A stretch of 64,000 nucleotides of DNA. Source: Kibdelosporangium banguiense (GTDB taxonomy: Bacteria > Actinomycetota > Actinomycetes > Mycobacteriales > Pseudonocardiaceae). The position numbers and the translations under genes are program-made. Shown in pieces: positions 46,414-53,858 of the stretch (positions within the stretch are counted from its first letter, which is position 1; every line of letters begins with the position of its first letter). The DNA lies in contig NZ_JAGINW010000001.1 of assembly GCF_017876405.1 (NCBI RefSeq), forward strand, positions 2,307,203 to 2,371,202, written 5' to 3'. The notes beneath the pieces were generated by a model that saw only the letters and a list, made by a program, of their open reading frames with translations, made no database searches and was not told the origin of the DNA.

Positions 46414-47178
46414 GTGGACACGGCACGGACAGCGAGGGGCGCCCGACTGCGGCGCATCCTGTCCCGTGCCGGCCTGGTCCTCGGCGGTGCCGTCGCCGGA
46501 ACCGCGGCCGCCTGGTTGTTGTCGATGTCGACCGCCTCGGCAGACGAGCTCACCCCGGCACAGCCGGACCTCGTCAAGCCGGTCGCCGACGCATTGGGAG
46601 ACACCGGCCAGGTCGGGAACTTCGTGGGCACCGTGCTGCCGGAGCCACCCGCTCCGCCCGCCCCGCTCGAGGAGTTCGGCCAGCAGGTCAAAGGCGCTGT
46701 CGAACAGGTCACGGCAGGCTTGAACCTGCCTGCCAGGACGGAGCTTGGCGAGCCCACCGCGCCCGCCAAGCTCCGTCTGCTCTCGATCGGCGACGACGAT
46801 GTGGCGCCGATCGTCCAGCCGCTCGCCGCGTCCCCTCAGCTCACGCCGGTCGCCCCGGCCGTGACCGAGCGCGCGGCGGCACACGGCTCAGGCCGTGCCC
46901 TGGTGACTGAGTCGCCCATGCAGGTGCAGGGCGAGAAGGACCAGGAACTCCCCGCCCTCCCGCGGCTTCCGCTGCCCATGCCGCTGACCCCGCCCACTGT
47001 TCCCGCAGGCGCTTGCTCGTCCTGCGGCAACGGCGGTGGCAACGACGACTTCGGCATTCCGGTCGCCCACACCTGGCCGAGCTTGGCATCCGAGTTCGCC
47101 ACCTCGCACGCGCTGCGTCTGATCTCGCAGCACGTTGCCCCGGCTGCCGGTGAGCAGCCCGGCGTCACCCCTGACTGA
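46414..47178 (+). CDS. Secreted protein of unknown function
   Basis: A 254-residue protein starting GTG. It has a twin-arginine-free signal sequence: basic ARLRRILSRAG, hydrophobic LVLGGAVAGTAAAWLLSM, and a cut near ASA-DEL. The mature part is Pro/Ala rich, with short Leu/Val patches and one CSSCG pair. No family was recognised. It lies directly upstream of the chaplin-like repeat protein and may act at the same cell-surface structure; this is inferred from position alone. Confidence 0.65.
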   Translation: MDTARTARGARLRRILSRAGLVLGGAVAGTAAAWLLSMSTASADELTPAQPDLVKPVADALGDTGQVGNFVGTVLPEPPAPPAPLEEFGQQVKGAVEQVTAGLNLPARTELGEPTAPAKLRLLSIGDDDVAPIVQPLAASPQLTPVAPAVTERAAAHGSGRALVTESPMQVQGEKDQELPALPRLPLPMPLTPPTVPAGACSSCGNGGGNDDFGIPVAHTWPSLASEFATSHALRLISQHVAPAAGEQPGVTPD

Positions 47179-47182
47179 CGCA

Positions 47183-47218
47183 AGCACACGCGCGGCCCTC
47201 TCCTAGCCCACGTGTGCT
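47183..47218 (+). terminator. Hairpin after the secreted protein gene
   Basis: AGCACACG (47183-47190) and CGTGTGCT (47211-47218) form an 8-bp stem with a 20-nt loop, 5 bp after the stop. Confidence 0.45.
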
Positions 47219-47342
47219 CTTAGAGCGGCCGCGCACACCACCCCCTCTGACCCGGGTGGTCGCTTGCCCTGACGTTTCTGCGACGTCCGGCCACCCGCCT
47301 CAAAAACCTTGCCACTGAACAAGGAAAAGGAGAAACACCCCG

Positions 47343-50300
47343 ATGCAAACCTGGGCGCGACGCGGTCTTCAGGCCGCGTTGATCACCGGTGGTTTGCTGA
47401 TGCTCGGTACTGGCATCGCTTCTGCCAATGAGAACGTCAACCCGGACCGGCCGGCCTCGCCGCTGGATCCGAAGGTGAAGATCCCCGTACGGGTGCACGA
47501 CAACGCGATCGGCACGCCGTTCGGCCAGAAAGACCTGCCCAGCGTCAACCGCGACGTCGTGATCAGCGCGGACGCGGTCACCAAGGGCCTCCCAGTCGCC
47601 AAGGCCGCGCCGGTCGCCGGCAAGGCCCAGGCTGTGACTGACAAAGCGCAGGCCGTCGCGGGCAAGCTGCCGCACGCGGGCCACCTTCCGGCCACCGACC
47701 GGATCACCCCGAAGTCCGCGGACGTGTTCCACGGCAACAAAATCACCCCGCATCTCGTGATCCCGATCGAATTCGCGGGCAACGCGATCGCCGCGGGTGG
47801 TGATGCCCACGTGAACGCCACCTCGAGTGAGAACGACACCAACTTCAGTCCGGTGTGGACTGACGGGTCGGACAGCGCGCTGGCCGGCAACGTGGTCAAC
47901 CTCGACTGGGCGCTGCCGATCCGCATCAGCGGCAACGCACTTGCCGTGCTGGGCAAGGCGACCACGCACTTCGTGTCGGAGAACACCACAGTTTCCGGCG
48001 GCGACATCGTCACCAGCGGTGCCGACGCGGTGCTGTCCGGCAACGTCGTGTCCGGTCAGTTCGCGACCCCGGTCGGCGTGACCGGGAACGGTGTGGCGGC
48101 GGCAGGTATCGCCAAGGCCGTCACCGAGATGAACGACCAGGCGCACGCGCCCGGCACCATCAAGACCAACGGTGACCGCGGTGTCGTGTCCGGCACCGGC
48201 GCCGGGGTCCCGATCGCGCTGCCCGCCGGGCTGCACGGCAACTCGGTCGCAGCCGGTGGCAAGACCTGGGTCGAGGAGAAGAACGAGCTCGCGGCCACGG
48301 CCGGCCAGGCGCTCGGCCTCGACCGGGCCAAGGCCGGCGACTACATCACCACCAGCGGCAAGGAGTCGGTGCTGTCCGGCACCGTCGCCGAGCCCGCCGT
48401 CGCTACGACCGCCACGGTCACCTGCAACGCGACGACGCTCCTGGGTACCGCCGACTGCAATGGTGAGACCGAGACCCTCACCCTGGCCGGGGGCTCCACG
48501 ACCACCAACGGAGACAACTCCGCCGGTGGTGGCACGATCCTGGTGCCTTCGGTGGCGTCTCCGGTGCAGGCGTTCGCCGACTCGGTCGCCGGGGGCGGGT
48601 TGTCGAATGTGCACCACGCCAACGAGGACATCTCGAAGGCCGGCGGGAACTCGACCACCAGCGGCAAGGACGCTGTGCTGGCCGGGACCATCGCCGACCC
48701 CGCCGTCTCAGGGCCGGTTGAGGAGTTCGGCAACGCGGTGAGCGTGCTCGGCATCGCCAAGACCGACTCGCTGAACGATGTGGTCAACAAGGCCGGTGGG
48801 CACGCGGCATCCAACGCGGACAAGAGCGTCGGCTCTGGTTCCGTGGTCAGCGGCGCGGTCGCACTGCCGGTCGAGGTGTTCGGCAACGCGGCTGCGGCCG
48901 GTGGCAAGGCCACCGCGCTGGTCGGTGAGCACAAGCTGTCCACCGCCGGTGGTGACTCGGTCGTGCACGCTGACGAGTCGGTGCTCGGCGGTAGCGCGGT
49001 GCGCCCGTCGGTCGGCGGTCCTGCTCAGGTCCTGAGCAACACCGCCACGGTGCTCGGCACGGGCACCACCGATGTCTGCAACGACATCATCACCAAGTCC
49101 GGTGGCTACACCGGCACCACGGGCAACGACAGCGCGGGTGGCGGCAACGCCGTGACCCCGACCGTCGGCCTGCCCGGCGAGGTGTTCAGCAACAACGCCA
49201 ACCTCGGCGGCCTGACCTCCAGCAAGGTCGTGGAGGACAAGGTCACCACGGTGGGCGGCCCGACCAACACCTTCGACGACGCCGGTGTACTGGCGTCGAA
49301 CGCAGCGGTCGCCGACGTGGTCGGCCCGGTGCAGGTGTTCGGCAACTCCGCTGCCGGCGCGGGCATCTCCAAGGCCAGCGTCGTCAAGAAGACCACCGCC
49401 AAGGGCGGTGGCTGGGTGACCGCCAAGGGCACCGGCGGCGCGGGCTCCGGCAACATCGCCGCTGCCCCGGTCGCGCTTCCCACGCAGGTCTTCGGCCTGG
49501 CCGCGGGCGTGCTCGGCAAGGCGACCTCGTGGGCCGAGGGTGACACCTCGTCCGCCGCGGGTGGTCCTGTCACGACCGACGGCAAGGCCGGCACGGTCAA
49601 CGGCAACGTGGCCTCCGCGCCGCTCGCCGGTGCGGCGCAGGTGTTCGGCGACGCAGCCGGCATCGCGTCGATCGTCAAGGCGACCGGCGACAACACCACG
49701 GACGCGACCTCGGGTGGCGACGTGATGACGTCCGGCGATGACGGCTCGATCTCCGGCAACGTGGCCAGCGTCCAGCCGCTGCCCATCGCGCAGGTCTTCG
49801 GCAACGCCGCGGCGCTCGCCGGCCTGGTGTACGCCAACGGCGACAACGACACCGTCGTCACCAACGGCGGCGACATCATGACCTCGGGCGACCGTGGCTC
49901 GATCTCGGGCAACCTGGCCGACGTGCCTGTCGCCGCACTGGCACAGGTCTTCGGCAACGCCGCTTCCGTCGGCGGCACGGCTGTGGGCGTGAGCCCGAAC
50001 GAGACCACTGCGGTCACCGGTGGCAACGACGCCACGTCCGGCAAGGGCGGCAACCTGTCCGGCAACCTCGCGACCGTCCCGGCGGCCGGTATCGCGCAGG
50101 TCTTCGGCAACGCGGCTTCGGTCGTGGGCAACGCCGTTGGCGTGGCACAGAACGACACCACAGTGCTGTCCGGTGGTGACGCCACCACCAACGGCGAGTG
50201 GGGCTCGATCTCCGGAAACCTGTTCGCAGTGCCGGTCGCGGCTGTGGCGCAGGTCTTCGGCAATGCCGCTTCCGTCGGCGGGCACGCCATCGGAGTCGCG

Positions 50301-51098
50301 GAGAACGACACCACCGCACTCGTGGGCGGCGAGTACGACACCGAGGGCGACTTCAAGACGCTGTCGGGCATCGAGAAGGTCGTCCCGATCGGTGCGGTCG
50401 TGCAGGTCTTCGACATCCCGATCCCGATCGTGGCGCACGCCATCGCCCAGGGCACCAACAACACCCTGGTCAAGGTGGACGACACCGCACCGATCATCGA
50501 TCTGCCGATCGGTGGCGGCGGCCTGGCCGCCAACAAGCTGCCCCGCCTGCCAGGACGGGGCATCAAGCACCACCAGTCCCGTTCGGACCTGCCGGTCAAC
50601 ACGCCCGGCATGAGTGACGTCGACGTGGCCGGTCTGCCCAACGGGCTGGCCGCACCCGGCGTGAACGTGGTCCCGAACGTCGGCGGCACCAACCTCAACG
50701 GCGTCGCACTGCCCAACGTCCAGGACCTGACCAGCGGCAAGGCGCTGCAGGGTGCGGACGTGACGCAGACGCTGCCGGTCACCAACGTGACCAAGCTGCT
50801 GCCGGTCCAGCCGAACCTGCCGGTCGGGCAGTCCCGTGCCGACCTGCCGCTGGAGACCCCCGGCATGCAGGACGTGGACGTGGCCGGTCTGCCCAACGGC
50901 GCCACGGCTCCGAACGTCAACGTCGTCCCGAACCTGGGTGGCACCAACGTCAACGGCGTCGCGCTGCCGAACGTCCAGGACGTCACGAGCGGCTCGGCTC
51001 TGTCCTCTGTGGACGCGACAAAGACGCTGCCGATCATGAACGCGGTCCGGCTCCTGCCGGTCCAGCCGGACCTGGGCGGCCTGCCCAAGCTGGCCTGA
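47343..51098 (+). CDS. Giant secreted protein with about 18 chaplin-like repeats
   Basis: A 1251-residue secreted protein with a signal peptide (TWARRGLQAALITGGLLML, cut near ASA-NEN). From about residue 129 to 1055 it consists of some 18 units of about 50 residues with the pattern SGN-x(6-7)-P-x(3)-QVFGNAASVxG, then NDT, GG and a TSGDxGS end. This resembles the chaplin domain (SGNxxQxPxxxPxxxCGNxxxVxG), but the Cys pair is almost always lost. Units 13-17 are nearly identical. The tail has two 85-residue repeats (starting at 1080 and 1165) around TPGM and VDVAGLPNG. Chaplins form amyloid surface layers on aerial hyphae; a surface role here is an inference. AAGGAG precedes the ATG. Confidence 0.75.
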   Translation: MQTWARRGLQAALITGGLLMLGTGIASANENVNPDRPASPLDPKVKIPVRVHDNAIGTPFGQKDLPSVNRDVVISADAVTKGLPVAKAAPVAGKAQAVTDKAQAVAGKLPHAGHLPATDRITPKSADVFHGNKITPHLVIPIEFAGNAIAAGGDAHVNATSSENDTNFSPVWTDGSDSALAGNVVNLDWALPIRISGNALAVLGKATTHFVSENTTVSGGDIVTSGADAVLSGNVVSGQFATPVGVTGNGVAAAGIAKAVTEMNDQAHAPGTIKTNGDRGVVSGTGAGVPIALPAGLHGNSVAAGGKTWVEEKNELAATAGQALGLDRAKAGDYITTSGKESVLSGTVAEPAVATTATVTCNATTLLGTADCNGETETLTLAGGSTTTNGDNSAGGGTILVPSVASPVQAFADSVAGGGLSNVHHANEDISKAGGNSTTSGKDAVLAGTIADPAVSGPVEEFGNAVSVLGIAKTDSLNDVVNKAGGHAASNADKSVGSGSVVSGAVALPVEVFGNAAAAGGKATALVGEHKLSTAGGDSVVHADESVLGGSAVRPSVGGPAQVLSNTATVLGTGTTDVCNDIITKSGGYTGTTGNDSAGGGNAVTPTVGLPGEVFSNNANLGGLTSSKVVEDKVTTVGGPTNTFDDAGVLASNAAVADVVGPVQVFGNSAAGAGISKASVVKKTTAKGGGWVTAKGTGGAGSGNIAAAPVALPTQVFGLAAGVLGKATSWAEGDTSSAAGGPVTTDGKAGTVNGNVASAPLAGAAQVFGDAAGIASIVKATGDNTTDATSGGDVMTSGDDGSISGNVASVQPLPIAQVFGNAAALAGLVYANGDNDTVVTNGGDIMTSGDRGSISGNLADVPVAALAQVFGNAASVGGTAVGVSPNETTAVTGGNDATSGKGGNLSGNLATVPAAGIAQVFGNAASVVGNAVGVAQNDTTVLSGGDATTNGEWGSISGNLFAVPVAAVAQVFGNAASVGGHAIGVAENDTTALVGGEYDTEGDFKTLSGIEKVVPIGAVVQVFDIPIPIVAHAIAQGTNNTLVKVDDTAPIIDLPIGGGGLAANKLPRLPGRGIKHHQSRSDLPVNTPGMSDVDVAGLPNGLAAPGVNVVPNVGGTNLNGVALPNVQDLTSGKALQGADVTQTLPVTNVTKLLPVQPNLPVGQSRADLPLETPGMQDVDVAGLPNGATAPNVNVVPNLGGTNVNGVALPNVQDVTSGSALSSVDATKTLPIMNAVRLLPVQPDLGGLPKLA

Positions 51099-51104
51099 TT
51101 CCCG

Positions 51105-51132
51105 GTGACCGGGGCCGTCTGGCCCCGGTCAC
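51105..51132 (+). terminator. Perfect 12-bp hairpin between the two surface-protein genes
   Basis: GTGACCGGGGCC (51105-51116) and GGCCCCGGTCAC (51121-51132) enclose a 4-nt loop. It lies 6 bp after the stop of the repeat protein and 39 bp before the next start, so it may reduce but not abolish read-through. Confidence 0.7.
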
Positions 51133-51171
51133 TTCCTCACCGTTTTCCCTTTGTTCCACAAGGAGATTTTC

Positions 51172-52074
51172 GTGCGTAAGACCATCCGCCGTGGCATCTT
51201 CGTCACCGCAACCGCTGCCTGTGCCCTCGGCTTCGGGCTGTTCCAGGCGTCCGCCGCGACGGTTCCCGCCTTCCCCGGCGTGCCGGAGCTGCCGCTGACC
51301 TCGCTGAGCAACCTCGGCCAGGGCGTGGCGGTCGCGCCGACCATGCCGACGCTGCCCGGCGTGCCCGGCGAGGACTCCCGGAGCCTGCCCACCGACGGCA
51401 TCCCGGCGGCCGGCCTCGTCAGCTCGCTGACGTCGCTGCTCGGCGGACTGGGCGCGCCTCAGCGTGCCGACCTGCCCGGCAGCGACCTGGCACCCGAGTT
51501 CAGCGACCTGACCTCGCTGCTGTCGCTGTCGGAGACGACCCAGGGTCTGGGTGCGCCCGAGCTGGGCGACGTGACCGGCGTGACCGAGTTCGCCGACCTG
51601 CCCGAGACCGGGAGCGTGGCGCCGGAACTGCCCGCCGGCGACCTGGGTCTGCCGGCCGCCACCCCGGGTGACCTGCCCGTCGGCCTGGACACCGACCAGC
51701 TGCCCGCGCTGCCGCAGGTGCCGTCGGAGACCAACGAGATCACCAAGGCCCCGGTGGTGGACCTGCCGGAGACCGACCGCCTGCCGGTCGTGGCCCAGGT
51801 CGACCACAACGACATCGCCCAGAAGCTGGTCCCGAACACCGACGGTGTCGACGTGCAGGGCCTGCCCAAGCCCAAGGTGCCCAACGTGGCCTCGACCCCG
51901 AACGCCGTGAAGCTGCCCGCCACCGCCCCGCACACTCCGGGCATGCAGAGCGTCGGCGTGCCGCAGCAGCTGCCGGTGCTGTCGGGCATCGACGCCCCGG
52001 AGGCCCCGAGCATCCACGACGTGACCGGTGACCTTGACCTGCCGGCGGAGCTGCCCCAGCTGCCGAAGGTCTGA
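51172..52074 (+). CDS. Secreted Leu/Pro-rich protein
   Basis: A 300-residue protein with a signal peptide (VRKTIRRGIFVTATAACALG, cut after the QASA region). GTG follows AAGGAG by 6 nt, an ideal site, so the longer frame from 51151 is rejected. The mature part is acidic and full of short LPxLP, LPGxP and LPETxxLP units. HTPGMQSVGVP recalls the TPGM motifs in the tail of the preceding giant protein, which suggests that the two share a partner or fold. No known family was recognised. Confidence 0.7.
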   Translation: MRKTIRRGIFVTATAACALGFGLFQASAATVPAFPGVPELPLTSLSNLGQGVAVAPTMPTLPGVPGEDSRSLPTDGIPAAGLVSSLTSLLGGLGAPQRADLPGSDLAPEFSDLTSLLSLSETTQGLGAPELGDVTGVTEFADLPETGSVAPELPAGDLGLPAATPGDLPVGLDTDQLPALPQVPSETNEITKAPVVDLPETDRLPVVAQVDHNDIAQKLVPNTDGVDVQGLPKPKVPNVASTPNAVKLPATAPHTPGMQSVGVPQQLPVLSGIDAPEAPSIHDVTGDLDLPAELPQLPKV

Positions 52075-52087
52075 TCACCGTTTCCCT

Positions 52088-52125
52088 GAGCGGGGCCAGG
52101 AGCAACGAAGCTCCTGGCCCCGCTC
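52088..52125 (+). terminator. Perfect 16-bp hairpin closing the surface-protein cluster
   Basis: GAGCGGGGCCAGGAGC (52088-52103) and GCTCCTGGCCCCGCTC (52110-52125) pair perfectly with loop AACGAA. There is no T-run. It lies between convergent genes and may serve both. Confidence 0.85.
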
Positions 52126-52126
52126 G

Positions 52127-52447
52127 CTATATCAGGGTGGCTTCGGCACGGAAGATCATTTCGTGCACACGGGACCGGCCGTCATCGGTGTACCAGCCCG
52201 CCTTGGCCGGGACGACGCGCCGGATCCGCTCGACGATCGGTTTCGCGTCACCGCAAGGATGTTCGGCCACGACCGCGACGATGTCGGCTTCATACCTGGC
52301 AACCGTGTGGTCTTCACTCATGTTCTCGCGCAACAAGGTCGCCGTCTGGGCGTCACCGTGGACGAGCACGAGACTGACCATCGTGCCGTGTGTTCTGGCT
52401 CGGGTGAGCGCGAGGCCAAGGCGGTCGATCAGTTCCGGCGCGAGCAT
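52127..52447 (-). CDS. Small protein resembling a degenerate GGDEF domain
   Basis: A 106-residue protein from ATG 52447. LIDRLGLALTRARTHGTMVS followed by LVLVHGD resembles the start of GGDEF domains. VARYEADIVAVV stands where VARLGGDEFxxL is expected, and HEMIFRAEATLI resembles the terminal ADxALY helix. The GGDEF signature and the metal-binding aspartates are lost, so diguanylate cyclase activity is not expected. It may be a sensor remnant or a binding domain. This is a weak similarity judged by eye. Confidence 0.5.
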   Translation of the reverse strand: MLAPELIDRLGLALTRARTHGTMVSLVLVHGDAQTATLLRENMSEDHTVARYEADIVAVVAEHPCGDAKPIVERIRRVVPAKAGWYTDDGRSRVHEMIFRAEATLI

Positions 52448-52528
52448 GGGCCCGAGCCTCCACTGTCTACCTTGGACTCTCAAGCACCCGGGCTGGCGAT
52501 TTCAGGTGAACTGCACCGAACGCTTGGG

Positions 52529-52915
52529 CTACACCGGAGTGGCGGCATTCGTCGCGATCCGCTCGAGCAGATTCATCAGAGTGGCGTACTCCTCGGGCGA
52601 CACGCCGTCGAGCACCTTGGCTCTCTCGGCATGGACTTGCGCGGCGATCCGGTCGTACGCCTCACGCCCTGCTGCTGTCAGTTCATATTCAGGCGTCACC
52701 CAGCCGCGGTCTGTGAAGTCCCGGATCAACGGCCGGACGTCGTCATGGAAGTGCGCCATCGCCTGCTCGATCTCGGCCAGGCTGCCGGGTTTCGCCGCGA
52801 TCGTGTTGAGCACCTGCCAGTGCCTGCGGCTCAGGGCGTCGCCGGTGAGCAGGCGCTCGAAGTTGTTCTCGATCAACTGGTGAATGTGCACAAGCCAATA
52901 GCCGAGAGGCTTCAT
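52529..52915 (-). CDS. MarR-like winged-helix regulator
   Basis: A 128-residue protein. YWLVHIHQLIENNFERLL and LSRRHWQVLNTIAAKPGSLA resemble MarR regulators; RPLIRDFTDRGWVTPEYELT with AAGREAYDRI is the wing and following helix. ATG 52915 has GGAGG 5 nt upstream. It is divergent from a second MarR-like gene across an A/T-rich 44-bp spacer, so the two may share operators. Confidence 0.78.
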   Translation of the reverse strand: MKPLGYWLVHIHQLIENNFERLLTGDALSRRHWQVLNTIAAKPGSLAEIEQAMAHFHDDVRPLIRDFTDRGWVTPEYELTAAGREAYDRIAAQVHAERAKVLDGVSPEEYATLMNLLERIATNAATPV

Positions 52916-52959
52916 CCCAACCTCCATGTAATAAGACATGTAAATGTAAGATAGCATGC
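52916..52959. promoter_or_regulatory. A/T-rich divergent promoter/operator between two MarR-like genes
   Basis: The 44-bp spacer contains ATGTAA three times (52926, 52938, 52944) and is strikingly A/T-rich for this genome. TAAGAT at 52947-52952 fits a -10 (TANNNT) for the rightward gene. It lies 7 bp before ATG 52960, so that mRNA would be leaderless. Confidence 0.55.
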
Positions 52960-53385
52960 ATGGACCCAGCTGTGGTGCGAGTCGAACGGGCGATGGTCGC
53001 GATCCGGCGCAGCCAAAGCCGCCGGATGTTGTCCCGGCACATGGCTGTCGACCCGGCTGTCTTCGGCGTGCTCGACGCTGTCGAGGAACACGGCCCGTCC
53101 TCAGTCACAGACCTGGCGGACGCACTCGCCGTGGACCAGCCCCGGGCGAGCCGCCTCGTCGCCAAGGCTGTGGACGAAGGATTCCTTGTCCGCCAAGCAG
53201 ATCAAAACGACGGGCGCCGATCCCTGGTCAGTCTCACCGCTTCCGGCCGCGCGCAGGTCGACGCCGCACACTCATCCCGCCAGGAGGTCTTCGCGCGAGC
53301 GATGGCGAACTGGTCGGACAACGAGCGCACGACCTTCGCGCGGCTGCTCACCGAATTCATCGCCGGGATCGACTCCGGACGATGA
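52960..53385 (+). CDS. MarR family transcriptional regulator
   Basis: A 141-residue MarR protein. SSVTDLADALAVDQPRASRL is the recognition helix region, and DQNDGRRSLVSLTASGRAQV is the typical wing. It probably binds DNA as a dimer and may sense small molecules. No ribosome-binding site is visible; the start lies right after a -10-like TAAGAT, so leaderless translation is likely. Its target is unknown; the divergent MarR-like gene is the nearest candidate. Confidence 0.87.
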   Translation: MDPAVVRVERAMVAIRRSQSRRMLSRHMAVDPAVFGVLDAVEEHGPSSVTDLADALAVDQPRASRLVAKAVDEGFLVRQADQNDGRRSLVSLTASGRAQVDAAHSSRQEVFARAMANWSDNERTTFARLLTEFIAGIDSGR

Positions 53386-53440
53386 CCGCACCCGCAGTGA
53401 TGTAAGGGCCACGCGGACTTGGCGGTCTTCCCTGTTGTCG

Positions 53441-53596
53441 TCATTCGTTTCTCAGGTTGGCTGCCAGGAGACCTTCGAAGCCCGTCATGAGCCTGTCCGG
53501 GTCGAGATCGCCGAGCAGGGCGTTCTGGACGAGAAAGGCTGGTCCGAGCGCGGCAAGGATCTCCGCCATTTCCGCGATCGCCGAGACGCCGTACCA
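53441..53596 (-). pseudogene. C-terminal remnant of a transcriptional regulator (TetR-like)
   Basis: The last 51 codons of a minus-strand frame read AEMAEILAALGPAFLVQN and ALLGDLDPDRLMTGFEGLL before the stop, which looks like the end of a TetR-type ligand domain. Upstream of about 53596 the frame continues into sequence belonging, on the other strand, to a different remnant. The N-terminal part with the DNA-binding domain is missing. Confidence 0.5.
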
Positions 53597-53858
53597 GCAC
53601 GAGGTGTCCGTGCGGATTCGATCAACGCCCGAACAGATCCGCTCGGTCTTCCCACCAGCCATCGCCTCACTGGAGGCGATCACCGGCGACACTCCTTGGA
53701 CAAGAGCCCGGATACGGGCCCAACGACTCGAATGGATACCACCCATGCTCGCCGCCCTCGATCGACCGTTCGTCATCGAGCAGCCCGGCACCCTCCGCGA
53801 CCTGGTGCGAGCCCTGGCCAATCGACTGGCCAGCCACGCCGACGCCCCGCTGGCCTGA
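53586..53858 (+). pseudogene. C-terminal remnant of a WYL-domain regulator
   Basis: From about 53586 the plus frame reads TPYQHEVSVRIRSTPEQIRS, VFPPAIASLE, RLEWIPPMLAALDR and PFVIEQPGTLRDLVRAL. This is the WCX-type C-terminal end of a helix-turn-helix/WYL regulator. The first 230 or so residues are absent and no start fits. It abuts the dnaB stop. Confidence 0.6.

Noticed and set aside
48708..50573. Long minus-strand open frames (621 and 660 codons) antisense to the giant repeat protein
   Set aside because: Their periodic, Arg/Asp/Val-rich or Pro/Thr/Ala-rich composition mirrors the repeats of the plus-strand gene, and no ribosome-binding site or family similarity is present.
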